From DATELY01 sp035276085 (lineage in GTDB: Bacteria; Pseudomonadota; Gammaproteobacteria; Steroidobacterales; Steroidobacteraceae), in assembly GCA_035276085.1 (NCBI GenBank), contig DATELY010000122.1, positions 31,575-95,574 of the forward strand: 64,000 bases of DNA, written 5' to 3'. A program made the position numbers and the translations under genes. This document shows positions 1 to 8,622 of this stretch, piece after piece (position 1 is the first letter of the stretch; each line of letters starts with the position of its first letter). The notes under the pieces were generated by a model, which was not told the DNA's origin, ran no database searches, and saw only the letters and a list, made by a program, of their open reading frames with translations.

Positions 1-797
1 ATGAACCCACGTTGTTCCTGGCACGACGCGCCGCTGCCTATCGCGCGTACTACGAGCACATGCCGGTGCCACGCCGCGCGGTGCCCTTCGGCGCGTCCAT
101 GCGCTTGTATGCCCAACGTGCCTTCGGTGATCTGGCGAGCATCTACCTGCTCGATGGACGGCAGTACCGCGACGTGCAGGCATGCGCCCCACTCGGCGAG
201 CGAGGTGGGTCCACAGGCAATTGCGACGCACTGCGCGATCCGCGCCGCACCTACCTGGGCGCGCAACAGGAAGAATGGCTCGTCGGACAACTCGCGAGAA
301 GCCGCACCCGCTGGAACCTGCTCGCGCAAGGCACCGTGGTCTCTTACATGGATGAACAAGCCGGCCCAGGCGAACGCTTCTGGACCGACAACTGGAACGG
401 ATATCCCGTCGCACGCGAGCGCTTGATCAGCGCGTTGGTTGAAACCAAAACCAGCAACCCTGTGCTGCTGGGCGGCGACATCCACGCCTTCATTGCCTCC
501 AATCTGCATTTCCAGCCCCAGAATCCAGGCTCCGCAGTCGTGGCCAGCGAGCTCGTGACCACGTCGATCACGTCACAAGCAATGCCGCAGAAACAGCTCG
601 ATGCCGCCGCGGCCGAGAACAAGAATCTGCTCTTCGCCAACGGCGAGAACCGCGGCTATCTCACACTGGCTCTCACGCGTGAGCGCCTGCGCGCAGAGTT
701 GATCGCGATGGACACGGTGACGGAGAAGACGGCGACGGGCCGTGTATTGCGTGCGTTCGTTGCCGAGAGCGGCAAGGCGGGGCTGGTATCAGCCTGA
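1..797 (+). CDS. PhoD-like alkaline phosphatase family protein, C-terminal part (5' end outside window)
   Basis: The reading frame is open from base 3, so the start lies upstream of the window and only the last ~265 residues are seen. The text around residues 85-110 (EEWLVGQLARSRTRWNLLAQ) and the GGDIHAF motif near residue 155 are typical of PhoD-type metallophosphoesterases. In that family the GGDxH histidine binds metal. The known role is extracytoplasmic phosphomonoester or phosphodiester hydrolysis, normally after Tat export. The Tat signal would be in the missing part. It ends at TGA 795-797 and is followed by ~345 bp without a gene. Family call is firm; substrate is unknown. Confidence 0.85.
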   Translation, partial: EPTLFLARRAAAYRAYYEHMPVPRRAVPFGASMRLYAQRAFGDLASIYLLDGRQYRDVQACAPLGERGGSTGNCDALRDPRRTYLGAQQEEWLVGQLARSRTRWNLLAQGTVVSYMDEQAGPGERFWTDNWNGYPVARERLISALVETKTSNPVLLGGDIHAFIASNLHFQPQNPGSAVVASELVTTSITSQAMPQKQLDAAAAENKNLLFANGENRGYLTLALTRERLRAELIAMDTVTEKTATGRVLRAFVAESGKAGLVSA

Positions 798-1143
798 CTT
801 GGGCACCAAAGCGTGCAGACAGTACGTCCGAGCTCCGCGCACGCTGAGTCCTCAGCCCGTTAATGCGTTGTTCGCGAACGGGCTGTCGATCGATGGCAAT
901 GCGCCGCGCTGTGTAGGTAATGCACGGTGCCTCTCGTGTCGAACCGCAACCCCACTTGTGTAATCGCTCCAATCGCCAACGCTCAGGTCGCGTCCCGGAT
1001 CGGATCAAAAGCCCCATAGCCTGGGCAGCCGCATTTTTCGAGACGTATGCATCCTGTGGTCCGTCAGCTTTGTAGACTTGGTTCAATGCACCGGCGGCCC
1101 CGTCGTGGTTAAGTCCAAGCTGTATGTCTCGTGAAGTTGTGTG
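798..1143. other. Intergenic region, no gene seen
   Basis: This stretch separates the PhoD-like gene from the nuclease gene. I see no open frame with coding character, no strong hairpin followed by a T run, and no clear promoter. It presumably holds the promoter of the gene starting at 1144. Confidence 0.5.
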
Positions 1144-1941
1144 ATGAGTGCAGCGCGCGTGGGTAACCAACGCAAATCTGAGTTCGAGTTCTTGCTGTCT
1201 CTGCCCTGGTGGGCGGGATTGGCAGCAGCGGCTGCCGTGTATGCGCTCGTTGGCTGGTTGTTGCCCGCGCTGCTCTCCAACGCGGCAACTCGCGACGAAT
1301 TGTCGAGCACGATGCAGGTTCCGGCGCTGCTCGCGGTAGGCATCTGCCTGATGCTCTCGGCAGGAAGTGTCTGGCGCACGCGCCATGTGCGCCGCAAGTT
1401 TGCGGCTCGCAATGGGCTGGCAGCGCTGCGTGACATCGGCCGGCGCGAGTTCAGGGCCAAGGTCATCGATGCTTTCAAGCGACGCGGTTACGAGGTCGTC
1501 GAACAACGCGTTCCAGGCGTCGATCTCGTGCTCCTCAAGGACGGTCGCCGTTACTTCGTCCGTTGCAAACTGTGGAAGCTCTTCAACGTCGGCGTCGATC
1601 GCCTCACCGAGCTGCATGCGCGTATGACGGAGAATGCCGCGGTGGGTGGCTTCTTCATCTCCTCCGGCGTGTTCACGCGCCACGCGCGTCAGTTCGCAGC
1701 GGAGATGAACATCGAGCTGGTCGGCGGCATCTCGCTGGTCGGCTTCCTCGAAACCGATCAGGCCCCTGCGGCCGCAACCCCCTACCGCGAACCCGTGTTT
1801 CTCTCGAGTACCGCGCTCACGGTGCCGGTGTGCCCTCACTGTGGCAGCCCGATGATGAGACGCGTCGCCAAGTACGGCAAGACGGCTGGGGAAGAGTTCT
1901 GGGGTTGCGGGCAATACCCGCATTGCCGTGGCACGCGGTAG
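1144..1941 (+). CDS. Membrane-anchored Mrr-like restriction endonuclease-fold protein with C-terminal topoisomerase-type zinc finger
   Basis: 265 residues if the ATG at 1144 is used; a GTG directly before it is the alternative. Order of parts: two hydrophobic helices (about residues 18-42 and 58-78), a PD-(D/E)xK-like Mrr domain (about 100-205), and a C4 zinc finger at the end with C-P-H-C and C-G-Q-Y-P-H-C ligands, as in topoisomerase I zf-C4 repeats. The Mrr fold keeps the GVDLVL aspartate and the lysine of the last motif. That motif reads RCK where most relatives have QCK or ECK. Proteins of this layout are widespread and usually annotated as restriction endonucleases, but their function is not established. 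No methylase is nearby, so it is not an ordinary restriction-modification system. Confidence 0.8.
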   Translation: MSAARVGNQRKSEFEFLLSLPWWAGLAAAAAVYALVGWLLPALLSNAATRDELSSTMQVPALLAVGICLMLSAGSVWRTRHVRRKFAARNGLAALRDIGRREFRAKVIDAFKRRGYEVVEQRVPGVDLVLLKDGRRYFVRCKLWKLFNVGVDRLTELHARMTENAAVGGFFISSGVFTRHARQFAAEMNIELVGGISLVGFLETDQAPAAATPYREPVFLSSTALTVPVCPHCGSPMMRRVAKYGKTAGEEFWGCGQYPHCRGTR

Positions 1942-2008
1942 CCTGGTTCCCGGACAGCATCCTTGACGCAGGTCTCGATGTTGCCTGCGGTGTCGAAGTA
2001 GGACCCAC

Positions 2009-5000
2009 CTACCTTGAATTCCTCGGTTGCTCAGGCGGCATTCGATATTTCTTTTGCAGATCGAAGTCCAACGTCGCCGGCGTACGCGGCGGATTCTTGG
2101 CTCGGCCAGGGATGTCGGAGGATGCCTTGGGTTGATTCGGAATCGTCGGCGCGCCTGCCTCGCCGTTCTGCAGCCAGTACGCGTTGTTGACCATGTCGAG
2201 CGCCTGCTTCATGTCGACGGCTTTGACGTCCGTCGCGCGCCGCTTCGGATCGAGAGCCTGCGGACCGGTGATCTGAACGATCCAGAAACGACGTTTGTCG
2301 TCCCGACCGGCAAGACCTCCGTCTGGAGTTCGGAAGCCATCTTCTTTTGTGCTCACGTCGAGACGCGACTTCGGATCCAGCACCAGCACGTCGCCGGTGT
2401 GCAGCACATCGCTCTTGCCGAGCGTGTCGAACCGTTCTCCATTCGCTCGCAACACGCGAACGCCGCTCGTGCTCTTCACCTTGCCGCCATCCGCCCAGAT
2501 CAGGAACATCTCGTTGCCATCGAGCGGTGGCAGCGGACCGCCGCAGCAGTCGATTCTCTGGCAGCGCGGATCGCAGGGCGGCGGCTGCGGTAAGCACGCC
2601 TTTGGATTCGACAAACACAGATCGACGTGGTGTCGATCGAGATCCAGCGGGATGACAGCGCACTGCCCCTTGCGACAGAAGCGATCGAAGCCGGGTGCGA
2701 TCGTGACATCGGTGATCGAGACGCTGTTGTCGGCGCAGGTGAGCTGCTTGCCGATGCTGCGGAACGCGTCGCCATAGCTATTGCAGATCGCACGATAGCC
2801 GCATGGCTCGCCCGGCAGACACACGAGCAAGCGCGGCTTCTCACCCAACTGTGTCGGTGCAATACCCGCGAGCATGAACTGCGGCGTCTCGAGCAGCACA
2901 CCGCAGTAATTGCGCAACTTCGCCGTCAGCGCTGTGATTGCGGCGGCCGTCGAGACATCCACGGCGCTCGTGAGCGGTGACCCGAACAGTGTCTGCAATG
3001 CAACGGTCTCGGAGGAAGGAGCGTCCGTCGGCGTAGCCGTCAGCAACGATGGATCCGCAAGGATGCGATCCTTCATCGCGATGATCAGGTCGCGCACTTT
3101 GACGGGGTCGGCGGCATGAGTAGAGTTGAACGCCGCAATGGCCTGCGCGAGCTTGTCGATCCAATCATCGCCCGTGTGATTCGTTGGTTTCGCACACGTG
3201 CCGTGCGAGCCCTCCCAGTTGAGCAGCCCCTGAAAACCGATCTCACGGAATCCCGGTTCCGCGTCGCGATAGAACTGGCCGATCGACTTACGCAACGTGT
3301 CGCTCGGATACGTGGAGAAGGAGGCTTCGCGCGGCGGCGCGGGCCAGCCCAACGCTTTGTGCACCGAGTAGAGCAGGCTACGTGGCGAGTAGCGATGCAC
3401 GCCATCGCTCATCGCGTTGTAGTGATGAGGGCGATTCGCTTCGTCGTTCGCATCGTACGCAGGAGCCGGCGTGGGCACGGTACCGCTGCCCGGCGGCGAG
3501 CCAGGCAGTGCAACCGGCGGCACCCGCGGATCGGCAGCGCTCCACGGATCGAGATAGTTGGGCAGCTCGTACGCGCTCGGTCCTGTGGTTTGCGACGGCG
3601 CTTGTCGATTGAAGAATTCGGACGTGAGCATCCGGCTCACCAGGCTTTCCATCGACCAATGTGCCCGCACGAAGTGCAGCTCCGTGAGATTCCAGAGGAT
3701 GTCGCGTTGCGCCTGGTTGCGAGGGAAGTTGTTCGCAATGGTGAGCGGTGCGCCGAACAGCTCGCTCCACGTGTTCTCGACGACGCGGGTGGCGGTGAGG
3801 AATGCGAACGCATCGTTGCCATCGACGAAGTCGCTCTCGCAACCGGAGCTCGGGCACACGTTGCACGCAGCGCCTGGCGCCATACCGTTGATCCAGTCGC
3901 GCACCGTGGTGAGGTCCGTCGCCGACATCATGCCGCCACCGAGCGGCATGCGCGCTGTGCCATCGGGCAATGGGTCCGTCGTCGAGCTGATCTTGTCGAA
4001 CAGATAGCTGCGGGTGGCATCGCCCGGCCACACGAGCAGCTTCGTGCTGCGGGACGCGGGTTTGCCCTTCGTCTGCGCAGGGAAGGTCATCGAGTTCATG
4101 AAGAACGAACCGGAGCCGCCGCCGTGGCACCCGAAGCAACCGTTGTTCATCAGCACCGTACGCGCTGCGTTCTCCTGTGCGATCTGCGTGCCCGACAGCG
4201 GTGGCACTGCCGTTCCGCTGCCGCTCGGACAGGTGGCCGAGGTCGTGCAGTAACTGCACTGCCCCACGGACGAGCCCGCGAGGTTGCCGCGCGTAAGTCC
4301 GTGCGCCGCAATGTTCTTCACGCCAGTATCGAGCGCCGATTCGAGTTGCCAGACGGAGCCTCTGCGTCCGCGCGTGGTGATGAAGAACGCGTTGATCGGA
4401 CTGCCGCCGGGTGAGGTCAACGTGTCATCCGGAACACTCGCCGCTGCAACGAAGGAGCCGCAGCTGCTCTCGAGTCCCCAGGGTTGAACGCCACCGGGAA
4501 GATCGGTACGCAGCATCGCGTTCACTTCATCGGATGGACGACCCGTCGACTGTCCGAACAGCGCATGCGAGAAGCGGCCGCGGATCGGGAAGTGACGATT
4601 CCACTGCGTCTGCGGCCCCGTGGTGGAGTTCACGGTGTTGTGGCAACCGAGGCAACCCAGTTGTCGGTGAGTGTAGATACGGCTCAGCGACACACCGAGA
4701 TCGTCACGCTGATTCTGTTCCGTGACCTCGGCACCGGTGATCGGCCGATTCACCATCGCGAACAGGTACGCGCGATAGGTCGGCGAGAGATCGTCGAGCA
4801 CGAGCGAGGAACGCAGCACGTCACTCAAGTTGAACGCAGGACCCGGCGCCGGACTCGCGGGACCATGATCACGAACGAACTCCGCGAGCTGCAGTGCGTA
4901 GTCGGTTGCCCGCAGCGGATTGGCAAGGCAGTTGCCGCTACCCGTGATCTGCTTGCCGGACTCCCGATGCGCGCGCAGGTAGTCGACTGTGTTCTCGCTC

Positions 5001-5275
5001 CAGTGATCGACGTACTCGTGCCTGGTATTCGTCTCGTGGAACATCGCCTTGACCACGGTGGCGCGATCGGATGCGGCGATCATGTCGGCCAGCACCTTCA
5101 CCTCTGCATGGCCTCGGGCTTTGCGCCCGGTGATCTTCGGTACGGCTTGCCGCACGAAGGAATAATCACCGGCGTCGCTATCGCGCAGATCCGGTGTGGT
5201 CGGCACGCAGCTCGTGCAGGAGACCAACGTCAGCAGGGTGGCTGTTATCGCGCTGAACTGAATGAAACGGCGCAT
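2009..5275 (-). CDS. Large di-CxxCH c-type cytochrome-like lipoprotein, partner of the DUF1501 protein
   Basis: 1088 residues from the ATG at 5273-5275. This start is chosen because a lipoprotein signal follows at once (hydrophobic stretch, lipobox LVSC with Cys20) and a GGGAGA ribosome site sits just upstream, overlapping the stop of the gene before it. The open frame extends further upstream but that part is arginine-rich shadow sequence. Two haem-type motifs are seen, CLGCH (about residue 210) and CFGCH (about residue 375), plus further cysteine-rich segments (CNVC, C-DPRCQRIDCC). The last 200 residues look like a separate beta-rich module. It lies 11 bp after the DUF1501 gene, so the two are co-transcribed. 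Such cytochrome/DUF1501 pairs recur in Planctomycetes, Myxococcota and some gammaproteobacteria. The electron donor and acceptor are unknown. Confidence 0.75.
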   Translation of the reverse strand: MRRFIQFSAITATLLTLVSCTSCVPTTPDLRDSDAGDYSFVRQAVPKITGRKARGHAEVKVLADMIAASDRATVVKAMFHETNTRHEYVDHWSENTVDYLRAHRESGKQITGSGNCLANPLRATDYALQLAEFVRDHGPASPAPGPAFNLSDVLRSSLVLDDLSPTYRAYLFAMVNRPITGAEVTEQNQRDDLGVSLSRIYTHRQLGCLGCHNTVNSTTGPQTQWNRHFPIRGRFSHALFGQSTGRPSDEVNAMLRTDLPGGVQPWGLESSCGSFVAAASVPDDTLTSPGGSPINAFFITTRGRRGSVWQLESALDTGVKNIAAHGLTRGNLAGSSVGQCSYCTTSATCPSGSGTAVPPLSGTQIAQENAARTVLMNNGCFGCHGGGSGSFFMNSMTFPAQTKGKPASRSTKLLVWPGDATRSYLFDKISSTTDPLPDGTARMPLGGGMMSATDLTTVRDWINGMAPGAACNVCPSSGCESDFVDGNDAFAFLTATRVVENTWSELFGAPLTIANNFPRNQAQRDILWNLTELHFVRAHWSMESLVSRMLTSEFFNRQAPSQTTGPSAYELPNYLDPWSAADPRVPPVALPGSPPGSGTVPTPAPAYDANDEANRPHHYNAMSDGVHRYSPRSLLYSVHKALGWPAPPREASFSTYPSDTLRKSIGQFYRDAEPGFREIGFQGLLNWEGSHGTCAKPTNHTGDDWIDKLAQAIAAFNSTHAADPVKVRDLIIAMKDRILADPSLLTATPTDAPSSETVALQTLFGSPLTSAVDVSTAAAITALTAKLRNYCGVLLETPQFMLAGIAPTQLGEKPRLLVCLPGEPCGYRAICNSYGDAFRSIGKQLTCADNSVSITDVTIAPGFDRFCRKGQCAVIPLDLDRHHVDLCLSNPKACLPQPPPCDPRCQRIDCCGGPLPPLDGNEMFLIWADGGKVKSTSGVRVLRANGERFDTLGKSDVLHTGDVLVLDPKSRLDVSTKEDGFRTPDGGLAGRDDKRRFWIVQITGPQALDPKRRATDVKAVDMKQALDMVNNAYWLQNGEAGAPTIPNQPKASSDIPGRAKNPPRTPATLDFDLQKKYRMPPEQPRNSR

Positions 5276-5286
5276 CGTGTTCTCCC

Positions 5287-6834
5287 TTACACGCCCAGCA
5301 CGCGTGAACGAATATTCGTGGCGGTCGCCTCTTCGCTCGCACCGCGCGTGGAATCGCTCATATCGCCGATGCCGAAGTTCTCGGATTCGAAGGGAAAGAT
5401 GCCGGCCGCGAGCTGCACGGCCGCATGGAACTCGGTGGGCGTGAAGCGATTCTTCGGAAGCGCGGGATTCGCGCTGTTGACGACGGCAAGTCCACGATCG
5501 ACGCCATCGGTGAAGCCGATGCTTCCCGCGATCCCACGCGTTGCCACGGGACCGCCGATCAGGATGTTCACGTAGCCTCCGGGCCAATGATCGCGACCCG
5601 TACCGCCTTTCGCGTTGGGTGTGCGTCCGAACTCAGTGCGCAGGATCACCAATGTATCGTTCAGTGAGATCTTGCCCGGGGCGGGCGTGGCACTCGCATC
5701 GATCACGTCAGCGAGTGTCGCGGCCACATTGAACACGTTGACGAACTGGACGAGGACGCTATCGCCATGGGTGTCATATCCCGCGCCACCGGATTGCAAT
5801 AGCCCGCCATCGATGACGCCGACGTAGCGTGCGCCGCCGGAAGCCTCGGGTTGCGATAGCAGATAAGCGGCCGAACGTATCGCTGCCGCCGTGCGATTCA
5901 GCGGCGAGAACGGCATGCCCGGCAGGAATGACGCACATGCTTGCGTATTCGCCGGTGTGAGCACAGGGCCCGCACCGCTGATCAACGTCGACAACTGTGG
6001 GGCAGCCAGCAAGTTGTCCAGGCTGCTCTTGTATGCGGAATAGCCTTTGCTACGCACGAGATCGCCGGTCGTCCAGCGCAGCTTGTCCGCGTAGGCCGCG
6101 TTGTAGAACCGCAGCAGCGCATCGGCCTGCGTCGTCATGCCGGCACGCGTGAGCTGCGTGCTGATGCTGCCGATGGACGTCCCCATCATCAGCAGCAACG
6201 GTTTGTGTTCGCCGCCATGTGTCCCCGTTGCCGTCATGCCCTGGAAGTTGTCGCCCACGGTGGCGCCGCCATCGGGCATGAAGACGTACGAGTACGGCAG
6301 CGGATGCGCCGGATTCGCGTGTCGATGACTGATGGCGGCACCGAGCCCGGCGAAATTGGGTCGACCCAGGACGTGTCCCGTGAGGTTCAGTGGAATGGCG
6401 GCTTCGTGCGGCTCGAGGTTGTGCTGCTGCACGACCATGCGCACGCGATTGAAGATGTCCGTCCGCCACAGCGGCTTGGTTGCCGGTCCCCAGTGCACGG
6501 CGCCCAGCGAATCGTTACCGAAGGATTGCGTTTGTGTTGCGGGCGAAGGGATGCCGGCGCAGCTCGCGCTCCAATCCAGATCGGACACCTGCGTATCCAT
6601 GCCGAAAAAGGGATCGGCAATGCCGCTGCGCACATAGAACGTTTCCCAGGGCGATACGGCACCGTAGAGAAAGATCTCGAGCACCTTGCGGCCACCCGCG
6701 GGAAGTGGCCCGAGCACGCCGGGATCCGCAATCTCGCCCCATGCATTGGCGCGCCGCGGTACGCCCAGTCCCAAACCGGCGCCCAACGTTCCGGCGAGCG
6801 CACCGGCCATGAAACGGCGACGAGACACTCTCAT
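5287..6834 (-). CDS. DUF1501 domain-containing protein with Tat signal
   Basis: 515 residues from the ATG at 6832-6834, which has a GGGGAG ribosome site 4-5 bases upstream. The N-terminus reads MRVSRRRFMAGALAG, a twin-arginine signal with the SRRRFM box, cleaved near the ANA-WG site. The rest matches the DUF1501 family, which has an alkaline-phosphatase/sulfatase-like fold, with conserved pieces such as the ILRTEFGRTPNAKGG and GRDHWP stretches near the C-terminus. It is the first gene of a two-gene operon with the cytochrome-like lipoprotein; its stop (5287-5289) overlaps the ribosome site of the next gene. Both proteins act outside the cytoplasm. The reaction is not known. Confidence 0.85.
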   Translation of the reverse strand: MRVSRRRFMAGALAGTLGAGLGLGVPRRANAWGEIADPGVLGPLPAGGRKVLEIFLYGAVSPWETFYVRSGIADPFFGMDTQVSDLDWSASCAGIPSPATQTQSFGNDSLGAVHWGPATKPLWRTDIFNRVRMVVQQHNLEPHEAAIPLNLTGHVLGRPNFAGLGAAISHRHANPAHPLPYSYVFMPDGGATVGDNFQGMTATGTHGGEHKPLLLMMGTSIGSISTQLTRAGMTTQADALLRFYNAAYADKLRWTTGDLVRSKGYSAYKSSLDNLLAAPQLSTLISGAGPVLTPANTQACASFLPGMPFSPLNRTAAAIRSAAYLLSQPEASGGARYVGVIDGGLLQSGGAGYDTHGDSVLVQFVNVFNVAATLADVIDASATPAPGKISLNDTLVILRTEFGRTPNAKGGTGRDHWPGGYVNILIGGPVATRGIAGSIGFTDGVDRGLAVVNSANPALPKNRFTPTEFHAAVQLAAGIFPFESENFGIGDMSDSTRGASEEATATNIRSRVLGV

Positions 6835-7120
6835 CGGACTCCCCTTGTCCTGATCGGCCACGGCACACGGGCGCGATCATCGCGCGCTCGCGTCGGGAGA
6901 GCCATCGGACGGAAGGGAAGTTGCATCCGCAACCAAGGCCGCTGAGGACCGGCGCATCAGCGCATCTCTTAGCCCTGGCTCGGGCGGAACACCCGAACCT
7001 CAACTCTGTGCACTGAGTCACACGCTGTCGCTGAAAACGGTCGCGGACATGGGTTGCCTGACAGCTGCGCATCCTGTCAAATGAGCCTCGAGGCAACATG
7101 CGTGCATTTGAAACCGTGTG

Positions 7121-7206
7121 TTGCCACCAAGGGCAAACCCGCTGTGAGGCGGGGACGCAAAGCCTCCGGTCTTCGATCGTGAAGATAGCGGGGTTGCCGA
7201 ATGGTC
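7121..7206 (+). ncRNA. Cyclic di-GMP-I riboswitch (GEMM-I aptamer)
   Basis: The hallmark blocks of the GEMM-I aptamer occur in order and at the right spacing: AAGGGCAAACC (7129-7139), a six-pair stem closed by a GTGA tetraloop of the GNRA type (7138-7143 with 7148-7153), GGGACGCAAAGCC (7152-7164), CTCCGGTCTTC (7164-7174) opening the second stem (CTTC 7171-7174 with GAAG 7181-7184), and ATAGCGGGGTTGCCGA (7185-7200). The middle G of GGG at 7131-7133, which contacts the ligand in c-di-GMP aptamers and is A in the cGAMP-sensing variants, is a G here. The aptamer lies 142 bp upstream of the Fn3 lipoprotein gene on the same strand and should control it. Whether it acts on termination or translation is not clear. 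Confidence 0.9.
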
Positions 7207-7210
7207 GCGC

Positions 7211-7268
7211 CACATCAGCGTCGCCGTTCGTATCGTCCGTATCGCCTCGCAGCGGTCCGGCTGATGTG
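7211..7268 (+). promoter_or_regulatory. Long-loop inverted repeat just after the riboswitch, possible expression platform
   Basis: CACATCAGC at 7211-7219 is an exact reverse complement of GCTGATGTG at 7260-7268. The 9-bp stem starts five bases after the aptamer. There is no T run after it, so it is not an ordinary intrinsic terminator. It may be part of the switch that couples ligand binding to the downstream gene. Confidence 0.4.
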
Positions 7269-7279
7269 CGTCCTTTGCC

Positions 7280-7295
7280 CGTGATCCAAATCACA
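7280..7295. promoter_or_regulatory. CRP/Clp-like palindrome
   Basis: The 16-mer CGTGATCCAAATCACA fits the CRP-family half-sites GTGA-N6-TCAC with one outer mismatch. It lies between the riboswitch and the Fn3 lipoprotein gene (start 7349). This suggests a second promoter close to the gene that would not include the aptamer. It could instead be a hairpin in the leader RNA (GTGAT 7281-7285 with ATCAC 7290-7294). Confidence 0.45.
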
Positions 7296-7348
7296 GTCTG
7301 TCCAGCTCGAGCGCAAGCGCGAGTTCGGACGGCACGAGGGAGACGCAC

Positions 7349-7855
7349 ATGGGCACAGGGCGCTCGCGCATCGCGCTGTTCACGGCCACCTTGCTGTTGT
7401 CAGCCGCACTGACCGGTTGCGGCTCCGACGATGACAACTCTTCTTCGCAGACGCAGAGTGCAGCGGTAGTCGCAGACGCGCCGTCCGACGCGCCGACGCC
7501 GGCTCCCGCTCCGAGCTCGAGCGCGGCGGAACCGACAGCGCCGTCGCAACCCACGCAAGCTCCCGTTGAGCTGCCGCCCATCGTTGCAAACGTGATCGGT
7601 TCGGCCACAGTGCAATGGGCAGCACCGCAACAGAAGACCGATGGCAGCGCGTTGCAGAATCTCGCGGGCTTCACCATCGTGTACGGCACCTCGGCGAACA
7701 ATCTCAGCAAGAGCATCCGCATCGACAATCCCAGCATGGACCAGTACGTCGTCGAGCAACTTCCTGCCGGGACGTACTACTTCGGCGTGAGGGCCTACGA
7801 CTCGGCAGGTGCGGAAAGCGCGCTGTCGAACTTGATGACGAAGGTCATCAGCTAG
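7349..7855 (+). CDS. Lipoprotein with a single fibronectin type III domain, riboswitch controlled
   Basis: 168 residues. The signal ends in the lipobox LTGC, with the lipidated Cys near residue 23. A low-complexity linker rich in Ala, Pro and Ser follows (about residues 25-80). The last 90 residues form one Fn3 module, recognised by the W-x-x-P start, the TIVYGTS strand, and the closing GTYYFGVRAYDSAGAESALS segment. A GAGGGAG ribosome site precedes the ATG. The same Fn3 type ends the exported protein at 31599-32453. The c-di-GMP riboswitch upstream suggests a role in attachment or matrix at the cell surface. No catalytic domain is present. Confidence 0.85.
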   Translation: MGTGRSRIALFTATLLLSAALTGCGSDDDNSSSQTQSAAVVADAPSDAPTPAPAPSSSAAEPTAPSQPTQAPVELPPIVANVIGSATVQWAAPQQKTDGSALQNLAGFTIVYGTSANNLSKSIRIDNPSMDQYVVEQLPAGTYYFGVRAYDSAGAESALSNLMTKVIS

Positions 7856-7972
7856 GGCACGCACGATCAGAACTGCTGTCGAGGGCAGCTTCCGTGTGCT
7901 GCTGCAGCTTTCGCACGATCTTCACGATCGGCAGCGATACTCGCCATCCCGCCAAGAGCGAGTGCAGAATCG

Positions 7973-8497
7973 ATGCAGCGAACCGTTGTCCTTGCGACTG
8001 TGCTGTTTGCTCACATGGCGCTTGCCGATCCCCTTCATGAGATCGCAGCAGGCGCATTCCAGCACGAAGAGAGCAGCTGGATATTTCCGCAGAAGGTTGC
8101 CGACTTCACGCGTGTGGGAAGTCCTCAAACGCTCGATGGTTCGAGCGACGTGAGCGCTTACTACGAGCTCACGCTCAATGGCGCGCGCATCCTGGCAGCC
8201 GTGAATGTATACGCCGCGGGTTCTTCACTCGCCCCGGCATTGCCGACCGCTTCCGCCGGCACGACCGCTCGCTTCGAGGTCGGTCGGTCCCGCCGCTTGG
8301 CGGGCATCAAGGCTGTGCAAGCTGCCGGGCACACGGTGGCCTACATCGTCGACACGGGCCCATGGCTCATCGGCATCCAGGCCTCGGTTGAACAGGACAC
8401 GCGCGCGATGGAGCGGCTGGACGCCTTCGTTCGCCAGCAAGCCTGGGACAGCTTGGCGCTCTCGAACGAAACCTGTACTGGGCCAGCCTGCACCTGA
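7973..8497 (+). CDS. Exported protein of unknown function
   Basis: 174 residues. The first 18 residues form a Sec signal (hydrophobic core VVLATVLFAHM, cleavage near ALA-DP). The mature part has alternating strand-like segments and a single CTGPACT pair of cysteines at the very end that could form a disulphide. I do not recognise a family. The gene ends ~50 bp before the attenuator of DAHP synthase and reads in the same direction, but the terminator there would separate the two. Confidence 0.7.
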   Translation: MQRTVVLATVLFAHMALADPLHEIAAGAFQHEESSWIFPQKVADFTRVGSPQTLDGSSDVSAYYELTLNGARILAAVNVYAAGSSLAPALPTASAGTTARFEVGRSRRLAGIKAVQAAGHTVAYIVDTGPWLIGIQASVEQDTRAMERLDAFVRQQAWDSLALSNETCTGPACT

Positions 8498-8550
8498 ATC
8501 GTCACGACGCTGTTGCCCGGCCCCGCGCTCCTGTGCTATCAAGCCTCCCC

Positions 8551-8622
8551 ATGACATTCGCTTCCGCCCGCTATTGGTTCTACTTTTACTTCTGGCACCC
8601 GAAGCCACTGGCGGAAGGCTGA
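8551..8622 (+). CDS. Aromatic-amino-acid leader peptide of the DAHP synthase attenuator
   Basis: 23 codons, MTFASARYWFYFYFWHPKPL and three more residues, then TGA at 8620-8622. Eight consecutive control codons (8572-8595) encode Tyr-Trp-Phe-Tyr-Phe-Tyr-Phe-Trp. That run is not expected by chance and is directly relevant to the product of the next gene, which makes the precursor of all three amino acids. No good Shine-Dalgarno is seen before the ATG. A leaderless start, as known for rhizobial trpL, or an in-frame GTG at 8533 are alternatives. RNA segments inside and after this reading frame form the mutually exclusive hairpins described in the next entries. Confidence 0.9.
   Translation: MTFASARYWFYFYFWHPKPLAEG

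Noticed and set aside
3116..4414. Open frame (432 codons) on the + strand
   Set aside because: Antisense to the di-CxxCH lipoprotein gene; Arg-rich shadow.
5276..5587. N-terminal extension of the cytochrome-like protein
   Set aside because: Arg/His-rich, overlaps the end of the DUF1501 gene, and the lipoprotein signal starts at 5275.
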